Shown: in pieces, positions 36,062 to 46,900 of the stretch
Position numbering within the stretch: the first letter of the stretch is position 1
Layout of the letters: every line of letters starts with the position of its first letter
Origin: Boesenbergia rotunda
Taxonomy: Eukaryota; Streptophyta; Magnoliopsida; Zingiberales; Zingiberaceae
DNA length: 64,000 bases
Direction: 5' to 3'
Assembly (NCBI GenBank): GCA_024364735.1
Contig: JAGFNQ010004019.1
Location: forward strand, 939,263 to 1,003,262
Translations under genes and position numbers: made by a program
Notes under the pieces: model-generated
Told to the model about the DNA's origin: nothing
What the model saw: only the letters and a program-made list of their open reading frames with translations
The model's database searches: none

Positions 36062-38524
36062 ATGGAAGGGCAAAGACTTGATGATCAGGACTATATTCCT
36101 CAAGTTGCAGATCATCGAAAACCAAAAATTGGAATGGAATTTACATCACTAGATGATGCATATTCATTCTATAATCAATATGCACGAGAAGCTGGATTTA
36201 GTTCAAGGATCCATACGAGCAAGAAAAATAAGATAACAAATGAAGTGACTTGGAAACAATTTGTATGCTTTAAAGAAGGGCATGGAAAAACTGATCAAGT
36301 GATAAGGGAAAGAGCACGTGGTGCAGTTAGAACGGGTTGCAAGTCCAATATTGCATTTGTCAAGAAACAGACTGGACCTAATTGGGTTGTCAGTAACTTC
36401 ATAGAAACTCATAATCATCCGCTTTCGACTCCATCAAAGGTGCATTTGCTACGCTCTCATCGTAATATTTCAACAGCAAAGAAAACACTGACAAAATAAT
36501 TTTCAGAGACAAATGTACCTACTTGTCAACAAATACGCTTATTGGAGATAGAGCATGGGGGGCCTGAGGGGGTTGGTTGCACAGAAAAAGATATTAGAAA
36601 TTTAGAAAGAAATTTAAGAGAAGAACAAAAGGGTATTGATGCTGAAACATTGATTGAGTTTTTTATGTCTGAGCAAGAGAAGAATTCATCTTTTTTCTTT
36701 GAATATGAGACTGATTCAGATAACAGATTTACTAGGTGTTTTTGGGCTGATCATATATCAAGGAGAGCATACAGTGTATTTGATGATATAGTTGTATTTG
36801 ATACGACATATAACACTAACAAATATGGTTTGATCTTCGCACCATTTGTAGGAGTTAATCATCATCATTAGACAATTCTTTTTGGTTGTGGGTTTCTAAG
36901 TGACGAGAAAGCTGATTCTTTTGTTTGGTTACTTAACAAGTTTATAGAAGCCATGCCTACAGGTCCACCAAACGTTATCATCACTGATCAGGATCCTGCT
37001 ATGACAAAAGTCATTGCACAAGTTTTTCCTCATACAGTGCATAGATATTGTTTGTGGCACATATTGAATAAATTTCCAGATAAATTACCCCCTTTGACTT
37101 TTCGAAATCACTATCAAAGCATAAAGAATGTCATTGTAAATTCTACCACACCTAATGATTTTGAGAAGTCATGGGAAGAGACTATCAAATGTGCTAATTT
37201 GGAGAATAATGATTGGTTATCCTTGATGTATGAATTGCGACACAGATGGACGCCAGTCTATTTTAGTTCTATATTTTGTGCTGGAATGTCAAGTAGTCAA
37301 AGACCTGAAGGTTCACATGCTTTTTTCAAGAGATATGTCTCAAATAAAAATTCCTTGATGGATTTTATCACCCGTTTTAATAGAGCACTGAGACATCAAA
37401 GACATAATGAATTAGTTGCAGATCATATTGATATGAATGAGCAACCCAAGACTATGACTACATGGCCAATGGAAACCCAAATGGTTCAGTTGTACATTAA
37501 AAAGAAATGGATGGAGTTTCAAAGTGAAATGACCGAGAGTCATAGTTATTATGTGCAACAGGCATTTACAGGAGTTGACTCAGTGGTTTATAATGTGATG
37601 AAATTTCAAAATTCTTCTTCCTCCAAAACAAGGGTACTCACACATGACAAACAAAGGGATTATATTTCATGTAGCTACACAAAATTTGAGTTTGAGGGCA
37701 TTCCATGTAGGCATATGTTAACTTTTTTTCGCATAAACCAGATTTTTCATTTTCCTGATACATATATATTGAAACGATGGACACAAGATGCAAAAGTTGG
37801 AGCAATATATGATTTGGGAGAGCCAAATTTGAGGGAGGATTCAGATCCAGAAAGGTTGTTGATGTCGAGATACTCAAAGTTATCCTATAAAGCTTCAGTA
37901 TTAATTGATGATGCCTCTTTAACTAATGAGGGGACAACCTTCATGGATGAACAATTTGATTTTATCCATAAGAAAATTCAGGAGATGAACATTAATAGAT
38001 CATGCCTTGATAAAAGTGAAAGGAGGAAATCTATGGATGAGGGACTTGGTATTATTGATCCTTCTTCGGTAAGGACAAAAGGATGTGGCAAGAGATTGAA
38101 ATCATCGAAGGAGAAATCAGGATCAAATTCTAGGCTGTGTCGTGGATGCGGACATCGAGGAGTGTCACATGACAAACGTAACTGCCCATTTTTACAGCAA
38201 CGGTATGTGTGCAATACGAATTCATATCCATTATTTTTTTACTTGTAAATACAAACATCTTCTAATTACATTTTGTAAATATGTGAATGTGTTAATTATC
38301 AGATCGATTGAAGATGGTAATCATAACAGTGTTGACACATATGAACCAAATTTGACATCAGCATCAGGTACTGTCATAATTTTAATTTATTAATTTATAG
38401 TCGTTCATTGTTGCAGGTTTGACAATAATAATTATTTTTATAGTTGCAGGTTCTAATAATAATTATTTTTATAGTCGTTCATCAGCATCAGGTACTGTCA
38501 CAACAGAGTCAATCATTAGATACC
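36062..38524 (+). pseudogene. FAR1/FHY3-type MULE transposase, two nonsense codons
   Basis: The leader intron ends at TTTCTATTTAG (36050) and Met is at 36062. One frame runs to 38202 except for TAA at 36497-36499 (codon 146) and TAG at 36869-36871 (codon 270). Before the first stop is a FAR1 DNA-binding domain (MEFTSLDDAYSFYNQYA, residues about 25-110). Around the second stop lies the MULE transposase core: VFDTTYNTNKYG, then ITDQDPAM and HRYCLWHI. A SWIM-like zinc finger (SCSYTKFEFEGIPCRHML) follows near 37660, with Tyr where the second Cys is expected. A CCHC-like C-terminal motif (CRGCGHRGVSHDKRNC) precedes a donor at 38203. A small exon 38303-38367 and probably one more follow. TAG falls right after VNHHH, where relatives have Gln. 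Confidence 0.88.
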
Positions 38525-40001
38525 TAATAGTTATCACCTTGATGCCATTTTGTGTGATGCAAAGAAAATCTTCATGCAACATTCAATAATTTTCGGAGTT
38601 TAGATTGCCATGGATCCGAAAAAGAAAATGATGATATCCTGTGAGCCCTTAGATGCTTTACAGCAATGCAACCGTACTGATGATATCTTTGTCTCTTCTT
38701 GAGTCTTTTTGTCCTGAAGCTATAACATGTCTTCTTTAGCTTTGAATGACTAGTAATTAAGTGAAGAAATAGTCATCTTGTTTTTTTTAATCTTTTCTTA
38801 CCTTTGATTGACTAGTAGAAAGTCGAGAAATAACCATCCTTCCATGTGCTTGCCTCTAGTTACTCGGTTACTCCTCATGAACTCATAAAATAGAATTGAA
38901 TTAGAATGATTTATTAGGTAGGATTTTATTCGGTTTGAGTCATGCTACTAAAATACATTTCATACTCGGGCAGAAAGCATCTTTCTACCTATGTCAAATA
39001 TGATGCTAGCTTATTAGGAAAGTTTCATTTCAAAATTATCTTAAAGATAAATATTGTCAGTGAAGCAAACAAAGTTATCATTCAACTTGATGAGGTCAAG
39101 TGAGGTGCACCAATTAGATTGCATCGATAGAGTGGGTCAAACTAATTGAATGGGCCTAGTTGTTTGAATGAGCTAGGCGGTGTATTTAGATCACCATTAA
39201 TCTAAATAGCTTAATATCCATATATTTGTAAATGGTCATGGATAGTTTAACTAGTTTATGATCCAATCTGATGCACATACCCCTTTTATGACCTAAATTT
39301 ACTTATCTCTAACCCGAACCCTACAATAAATAGGCCGTATCAACTTTTTCTACCCTTATGAATTTAAGCAAATCTTATCCCGCCAAACTTGATTAACCTA
39401 GATAATGCACTACTTGAACACAACAGAGTCGATATTGTTTTGTATTAGCGTATTAGTGTTTGTTTTTTATTGCAATGGCAATGAAGAGCTTATCCTAAAT
39501 GCATGACGTGGAGTTTTTTAATTTCTTCTTGCTGTATTCCTGTGAATTTTAATGAGATAAATTTTATCTTCCTGTAGGTTCAGAAGGACTGCCTTCAAAG
39601 TCAGCCGTCGTGCCGTGAAAGAGTTTGATGAGTTTGATGTTGTGACGTCCATGTGAAACAATCTGATGGCTGTTCCATGAAACTATCTTAGCGGATGAAT
39701 TGTTGACGTTTGTAATTGTTTGTATGCTTCGAATGGCTTTTCCATGAAACTGCGCATTTGCTTGTATTCTGGCACATTTACTATCTTAGCAAACTTGTAT
39801 TCTGGCATATTTGCTTGTAATTCCAAGAATTTGTATTTCAGTACAGAAACTATGCTTCTGAAATCATTTATGAAAGTTTTCTGAACGGTCTTATGGAATT
39901 GCTGTAAAATATTCTGTAGATATTTGCAAGTGCTGTATAATGCTGGAGGAGAGTGAGAAATTGATCTTATGTCAAGATAAAATTGGATTCCTTTTTTATA
40001 G
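38525..40001. other. MULE interior, 3' untranslated / unassigned
   Basis: AT-rich, no recognisable protein. A splice-acceptor-like site at 39578 leads into short exon-like sequence. It probably includes the transposase 3' UTR and the join to captured host DNA. The boundary of the capture is unknown. Confidence 0.4.
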
Positions 40002-40535
40002 GTTATGGTGAATTCATGCAGAAAAAGTTCCATCGCTATCAAGTGGTTAGGAGGGAACTACCTACGGCGACCGATGAGCACCTGAAGATCTACAGGATCA
40101 AACTGTCGGCGAGAATGAGGTCCGTGCCAACTCAAAGTTCTGCAGTTCTGCTGGGCTTTCGATATCGTGTGTCAAGTGTCATGTGTCATGATCATCGATG
40201 CTTGCTTCTCGTGTTTTTTTGTTGTTTACTTCTGTTCTTGTTATTTTATCATATTGGCATGATTTATGACGTCCATGCTTTTCTAATGCAGATATTTGAC
40301 CGAAAACCCAGTAAGATCAAGAACAATGACATCTGGTTAAGGTACCAAAGCAGGGCAGGTTATCACTACATGTACAGGGAGTTCCATGACATTACTCTCA
40401 ATGGTGTTGTCGGGCAGATGTATGATGAGATCGATTCACGCCATTTGTAAGGGGTCATGGTATTCAGATAATAAAAACAGCTACGCTTCTTCCTTTGAGG
40501 AAGGCCCCCAAGGAGAAAGTTGAAAACTACATTTA
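40002..40535 (+). pseudogene. RPL18A: Captured fragment of 60S ribosomal protein L18a gene
   Basis: Two exon-like blocks match ribosomal protein eL20/L18a. Block 1 follows an acceptor at 40001 and reads FHRYQVVRRELPTATDEHL then KIYRIKL. It continues as L18a only after a one-base frame change (about 40115). Block 2 starts after an intron ending TTCTAATGCAG (40291): DIWLRYQSRAGYHYMY, then LNGVVGQMYDEIDSRH. Further matches IQIIKTAT and RPPRRKLKTTF lie in shifted frames to 40535, with the segment between them deleted. The retained intron shows genomic DNA, not mRNA, was captured. Position inside the MULE makes this a Pack-MULE-style transduplication. It cannot make L18a. Confidence 0.88.
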
Positions 40536-40958
40536 GGCTAACATAACTTAAATTGCTATTTCTATATTCTTATGTTCTTTTTTTCTCATAAATCCAACCC
40601 AAACATTCTGCTTCAGGGGAAAAGAAACTGCTAGAGAAACAAGTGCTGCCGAGAATAGATGGATATCGACATATCGTATATGCATTGATCATCATCGTTT
40701 AAATATCATATCAATTTAATTATAACATTTGGAGACTCTTCACAGAGAAAAATATGTCAAATGCTTATTTAATTATAACATTTGGAGACTTAACAAGAAA
40801 GGAAGTAATGGACAAAAAAAATAAGTCATTGTTTAAATTAAAACATTTGCAGACTTGATAGGGTAGTAAGTATGAAAAAAACACAATTCATTGTTTACAC
40901 GATGATTTACCAATGGAATTCATACATAACATAACATGTCCAAATGGGAAATCATTGT

Positions 40959-41246
40959 TCAATAATTCATACAACAAACATCAAGTTGCAAGAAAGAGGA
41001 AGTAAAAAGGGCCAAACATAACATAACATCAATAAGTTGAAAAGCTTTTTGTGCCTCCTCTCTACTTTTGTAAGATTTATATACGGCGCCCTTAAAACGC
41101 AAAACTTGACTTGATGCTTCCACCCACGTTTCATAAATGCCTGGATTATGTCCAACAAATACAACATATGTTTTTCCCTATATAAAAATAATATTCAGAA
41201 GTTTATATAAATAAAATATTAAAACTTAAAATAAAAAACTTACCAT
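40959..41246 (-). CDS. MULE-borne mini-gene: stand-alone viroplasmin / RNase H1 N-terminal domain
   Basis: On the minus strand an acceptor (TTGTGCAG, 41285-41282) precedes a 38-nt exon ending in ATG (41246-41244) directly at donor GTAAGT. The 66-nt intron ends TATATAG. Exon 2 (41177-40959) gives a 73-aa protein with no internal stop. Residues about 3-45 form a complete viroplasmin domain: TYVVFVGHNPGIYETW, then the RFKGAVYKSYKSREEAQ core. Viroplasmin domains bind nucleic acid in RNase H1, but no RNase H catalytic part is present here. A leader exon from the right TIR (donor GTAAGT near 42150) could feed it, so it would be convergent to the transposase. It might be a captured RNase H1 piece or a genuine second MULE gene. 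Confidence 0.72.
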
Positions 41247-41795
41247 TCTTCTATAAAAAGAAATGAGGTCTTGCAAATTTCCTGCACAACAAAAAACAAC
41301 AAAAAACGAGGTTTGAAACTAATACTATTAATGAACACCAATAAAATTAACCATCATATAAATCATAACTAAATAAGAAATAAAAGAATATCATTTAATA
41401 ATAAGAAATAGAAAAATCCTTAAACTAAGAAATAAAAGCATGCCATATAATTACATAACAGAAGTGCAGGATGCCATTTGACTTTTCCGGTAGGGAAACA
41501 CTGTGCTGAATGAAACTAGCGTTGTATTTTAATTCACAGAATAATTAAAAACCAAACAAAATAGTAGAAGTATGAGATCGATTAGTAAGAGGGAACTGTG
41601 GAGATCAGGTGGTTAGTTTGGACGATCAAATGTATAATTCTAAAAGCTCATTTGATTAAGAACTATAGACATGAAGAATTAGTTCAAAGTTTACACCCAC
41701 ATCTTCACATACTTTTCTACAAAAGGATAATCCGATCATCCTAGGGCACTGCCCCTCTGTGTTTCCAATCATCATCCTAAAGCTCATTATGTGAT

Positions 41796-42719
41796 CAGCT
41801 CAGGAAACTTTAATCATCATCTAGAAGTTGCATGTCAATAGCGCTAATTATATTAGCTTTCATTAAAAAGGAAAAAGTATGTTGTTGATTACAAACATAA
41901 TGTGAAGGTCATCAATGACAATAGTTTAGAATAATAACTCTGTAAATTTAAATTCAGGCACAAGTATTGGAGAACCAAAGAAAAAATGTAAGAGAATTAT
42001 AATCTGGCAAGCTATGATTCTATTTGGAACCAATATACTAACTCATGTAAGGTGTTTCCCCCAATTATACTTTACCAACTCATTAGGCGTTTGAATGACA
42101 ATAGTTTAGAATAATAACTCTGTAAATTTAAATTCAGGCACACAGAAACTTACGTAACCCTAAGTTTTTGCAGCTTCGTTGCGGCAAGGGAGCGAGGGCG
42201 CCACGGGGAAGCCGAAGCAGCGTCTTTTGCACTGAAAACCCTAGCTTCGGCTGAGAGTTAGGCTTCGCGGCAAGGGGAGTATAATCGTATATCCTAGCAG
42301 CGGCGTCTCGAGAGGGCGAGGGGAACCGTAGCTGTCGTCGATGGAGGCCGAGGCCGGGGAACCGTAGCGCACAGTGGAGGCAGCGAGGGCGGCACGGGCA
42401 GGAGGAGGGAGGGAGGGAGCTAGGGCTTCGCGGCACGGGGAGGAGGCAACGAGGGAGCACCGGCTTCGGCTGAGAGTTAGGGAGGCCCGGCTTCGGTCGT
42501 TCGGCGCGAAGACGGCGAGGGAGGCCCGTGCGGCGAGAAGAAAGGAGTCGGGAGGGATTTGTGGTGCGGCGAGAAGAAAGGAGTCGGGAGGGATTAGGGC
42601 TTTTCACGCGGTCCTTCGACTTTTTTAATCGCGGGCGCACTATCAGCCGAAGCCACGCAGACCTGCCACGAGGGCAGGTCCGCACGAGTCGCGCAAATCA
42701 GTTCCGTAGGAGAGCGGTA
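41796..42719 (-). repeat. MULE right TIR with leader exon
   Basis: Inverted copy of 34686-35606 with a handful of substitutions in the GC-rich part. It has the same donor site, here pointing to the minus-strand mini-gene. Confidence 0.88.
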
Positions 42720-42868
42720 TTGTGGACCTGTACAACTTTTCAATATTTTTTATTTTTTATTTTATTTTTTTTAATTTGCAATTAAGCTATTTCAAATTTT
42801 ACTTTTTAAATTTAGGGATTTGATTATAGTGTTACGTAAAAAAAAATCAAAAAAATATATTAAAATTT

Positions 42869-43098
42869 GAGCAATGATAGGGAGAGTGAAAATAGGAGAG
42901 TGAAAATCATAGTGAATGATGTGGCATGATGTGACACTTTATATGCACACGTCCGATTATCGCTTGGACACCATCGGCGGCCTTCGGCAGCCACCCCGAA
43001 TCAAACTATACCCTGGGGGGCACGGTGAACCCGTCGGAGATCGTGTATGCAAGGTGCCACGTCATTCACTATGATTTTCACTCTCCTAATTATTATTC
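42869..43098. mobile_element. Foldback MITE, copy 2, with exact 9-bp TSD
   Basis: 230 bp, same family as 5498-5881. The ends carry AGAGTGAAA and the inner arm AATCATAGTGAATGA with its inverted copy. The exact direct repeat TTAAAATTT flanks it (42860-42868, 43099-43107). A 9-bp TSD indicates Mutator-type mobilisation. 42721-42859 beside it is plain AT-rich sequence. Confidence 0.88.
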
Positions 43099-43179
43099 TT
43101 AAAATTTACATGGTAAAATTTTTAATAAATATATATTTTTGCTTAGAAAATTACTATCTCAATAATCACTATTTTATCC

Positions 43180-43385
43180 CCACGGAATGGTGAGATGGTT
43201 GACCAGTATGATATTGCTACGTTGAAGTTTAGGGTTCAAATATGGTAAAGCAACATGCGATATTGCCATCTTAAAACTTGAGAGTTCAAATATGGTAAAA
43301 TTAATGTGTCTGCTTTAGTCTAGCATTCAAACAAGTAAATTTTATGATTTATTTTTTTTATATAGATCCTAAAATGAATTAATAA
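43180..43385 (+). mobile_element. SINE-like sequence (TTTACTTCC family, diverged)
   Basis: CCCCACGGAATGGTGAGATG (A box region) and AGGGTTCAAATATGG (B box). The latter is repeated once (43227 and 43288). The layout matches the minus-strand SINE at 54947-55143. No TSD was identified. Confidence 0.5.
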
Positions 43386-43559
43386 AAATATTAAAATAAA
43401 TGAATCATCTTTTTCTGCACTTTACTACTTTGTAAATCAAAATTCTCATTTTAATACAACTTGGAGGAGCATCGTCGACCAACAATTTTTGACAAAATAA
43501 GTATTTTTCTTTCAGTGTCGGTTACACTGACAGTTTAAAGAATCGACCCTTTTCGAGCG

Positions 43560-43946
43560 TTCAAATAGCGCAAGCAGCTTTATGTATACCCGACTCCGAC
43601 GACGATAAAACCGCCCCACCGAAACGTACTTGCTTTTTTCCCACCAAATCAAAGCCGTTGCTTTCGATGGGACCCGACGATTAAATTTTTTTGTAAAGCC
43701 CCCGCCTCTTTTGGGTGCGCAGGGAGGTCTGCTTCGTCCACGTGTCGAACAGCTGACCCTCTTCTCGGTTGGTGCTCTTGCCGTTTACTCTCTTCGCTCT
43801 TCTAAAGCAACGGGAACAGCAGGGGAGAGAGAGAGAGGGGCGGAGGAGGAGAAGCGAATTATTAGGGTTTGGTGGATCGACAAATTAGGGGCGGGGGAGG
43901 CAGATTGAGTTGGAGACTTGATCGTCTTGGATGATTTCGGGCGGAG
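43560..43946 (+). promoter_or_regulatory. AIRP2-like gene upstream region / 5' UTR
   Basis: GC content rises and a GA-rich tract (43822-43842) lies about 110 nt before the start codon. No convincing TATA box, so a TATA-less housekeeping-type promoter is possible. Confidence 0.4.
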
Positions 43947-46900
43947 ATGGGCTTCGTTCCTATGCGCAAATCCTTCAAGGACTCGCTTAAGGTGCTCGAA
44001 GCTGACATTCAGCATGCCAACTCAGTGTGAGTGGAATTCCTTCGCTGTAGCCCGATCTTGTGATCCCCTTCTTGTTCTCTTACTTCGGCTTCTGGATTTC
44101 CCGTTCCTGTCGGATAACTTGTTACTTTGGTTGTAATTTCATGGTGGAGCTAATTTTATGATTTTTTTTTTTGAATTTTTCGACAATAGTAGATAATGCT
44201 GGTATTGTCTGGTTGTGTTTGCTTGTTCATTTTGTGGGGGGTCGAGAATTACTAGGTGGATTTGACACTTCTTCTTTTACTTCATTCAGTTAACTGTGAA
44301 ATGGTTAAGCATTTATATTGGCTCCTATGACTCTCTGATGTGGTGGTATGACTTTTTGTAGGATGAGCAGTCGCAGGTGCCTTTTTATGCAACAAGTTAA
44401 ATTTTGATAATTAACAGGCGATGATATTTAAACGCACACTTTACACATTGATCATCTGGTTGTTGAAAAATTAAGCACATCGCCGCAATTGACACAATTT
44501 TATGAACGGGAACTTAATTCTTGTGCAGTTTTTGGTTTTAATAATTGTCAGTCAGAATCAAGTGTTGCCGCATTGTATATGGAGGTTTTGCCGAATGATA
44601 TTCCTCAGAGATTATCAACTATGCAAAAATTTTGAAGATAAGAATGGAAAGCAAAACCATGTGTGATTGCGGATTACTGCCTATTTCTGCTTGCTTATGA
44701 TGGGGCTCTCAGGGCATTTCTTTTCAATTGAGTGGTGGGACGGGATGGTATTACTTTTTCCTACCTATACCAGCCAAATGTCCTTTTTTTACTTTTTTTT
44801 TTTTTTTTTGCTTTTGTTATATCCTTCATTTGTTCCTACTTTATCCATTTGATCTGTTTGCTCTAGTCTCAAGTTAGTTTGGCTTTCTTATGAAATGACA
44901 TAGATCGAGGTGCTTAGCTTATTGGTTCGACACCGTAAAGTTTGAGCCTACGATGGCTAACTTTTATTTGAGTACCACTAGATATAGATTGCTTGCTTCT
45001 TTGCTATCTCACCTTGCATGTGTGACTTGCAGTAGTAGTACTTCCAAAGATCTAACATTTGTTACGTTTATTTGAGAAATTTATTAATCCTTATCTAGTT
45101 TTGTTTTCTTTATAAAATAGCAATTCTTATCTCAGTTGAAACTAAACATTTAAAACCATAGTGAAATGCTTCTTAAACCTAATCAGACCTCAAAAAGGAG
45201 AAAACTGATGGTCTAGTCTTGTTGGTCTCCATGTTACAATGTCTAATGTCTGTTGAAGTGCAGGGCTTCAGATTTCCCAAGAGAATATGATGGTGCCTGT
45301 CTTCAGATGCGAATGTCATATAGTCCAACTGCACATTTGTTCCTTTTCCTTGTACAATGGACAGACTGTAGCTTTGCAGGGGCTCTTGGTCTTTTGAGAA
45401 TTCTCATTTATAAGGTTGTCATATTCAGCCACTAGTTTTTATGTTATATCCAGCAGCGAAAACATATTGAATTTTCTTTCTGTTGTTTCTTCTTCCCTCA
45501 TATTTTTATGATCTTTCACTTTCACTATGAAGGTTTATGTTGATGGAAAAACAACAATGTCTATCCAGGAAAGGAAAGCAAGCATCCAGGAGTTCTATGG
45601 TATGCATATTGTCTTCTGTTCAAATTCGTGAATCAATGAATATATCAGTATTCTTGATATGGCCTTTGAATTGTGTGAATATATAGCTGTGATTTTACCT
45701 TCTTTAATGCAACTACCCAAAGGCATAACTGATATGGAGGATAAAAGACAAAAAACCATTTGTATGGAAAGATATAGGAGAACAGAAGATGAGGGCAAGC
45801 AGCAAATATCAGAAATAGAAGTTGAAAGAGAGGAAGAATGTGGTATCTGCATGGAGTCCAACAGCAAGGTTGTTTTGCCAAATTGTTGCCATGCTATGTG
45901 CAGGAGGTGCTACCATCAGTGGTATGTATTTTTTTTCCCTTCATCTTAGTTACATCCATGATAGTTCAAGTATTTAAAGTATGCAACAATCTGATAAATG
46001 CAACTAAGAATTTCATTATAATTGTTTTATGTGCTTGAAAGGTGATATTCTTGATAAATGCTAAGCCGAAACTAGGGATTCTTCCTTTTCCTTTTATTCT
46101 TCTCTTCTTTTTGACCCTGTAATATCTACTTTTTATTTGTTTCCTTCTAATAAGGAGGAATGCCATTCAAAGCCATTGTCGCTTCCATGATTTAAAGTTC
46201 TGATCAATATTAGTTGGCATATAAGTGAATCACTATGGGAATATACATTTTCCATGATCGAACTATTTTAAATATAGGATGTCTATGGAGCATTACTTAA
46301 TCCATTTTTGAGTTGATCTCACTAGTCTATGGGAACCAAAGCTTCAAAATGATATAAGATATTTATTTTGTATTGGTAAACTATGATGATTAGTCAAGAT
46401 GTTTGTTATTTATTTTTTTATTCCTTACTGTAAAATTTTAATTTAGGTGGCTTTCTAATTGTGATACTCTTATAAATGTTAGTTGGTCTTGGCATGCTTT
46501 GAAGAATGTTGATGCATGCCAAGGTCAATATTACAAGATATTGAAACCATATTATTTCAGTCTGGCACAAATGATACTTTAATATTAGTTGCTGCTATGG
46601 TTTCAAGTGTGGAAGTATTAATCGGTTACTGAAGGTATTTTTATTATTCTGGTAATAGACATATACCAATATTGCATTAGCATCAGTACATTTTGTTGTC
46701 TGTGCCAATGCAGTTGCAACAATATTGACCGCGATAGAATCTAGTACTAGACAACATTTAGCCTTGGTAGTGTGTGCAATTAATTCGAGCTGTTCATGTT
46801 GTGGTACTTAATCAAGAGGTTGGACCGCCGTGCATCTAAATGTAAGCTAATTATGAGCTTTTTGAAGGTTTGTTAGTATAGTTGATCCTCCGACGAGCTT

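Noticed and set aside
39683..40042. 119-codon minus-strand frame in the MULE
   Set aside because: No domain; opposite UTR-like AT-rich sequence and overlapping the RPL18A fragment.
40967..41167. 66-codon minus-strand frame starting at 41167
   Set aside because: Wrong frame of the viroplasmin exon; the supported frame starts at the spliced ATG 41246-41244 and ends at 40959.
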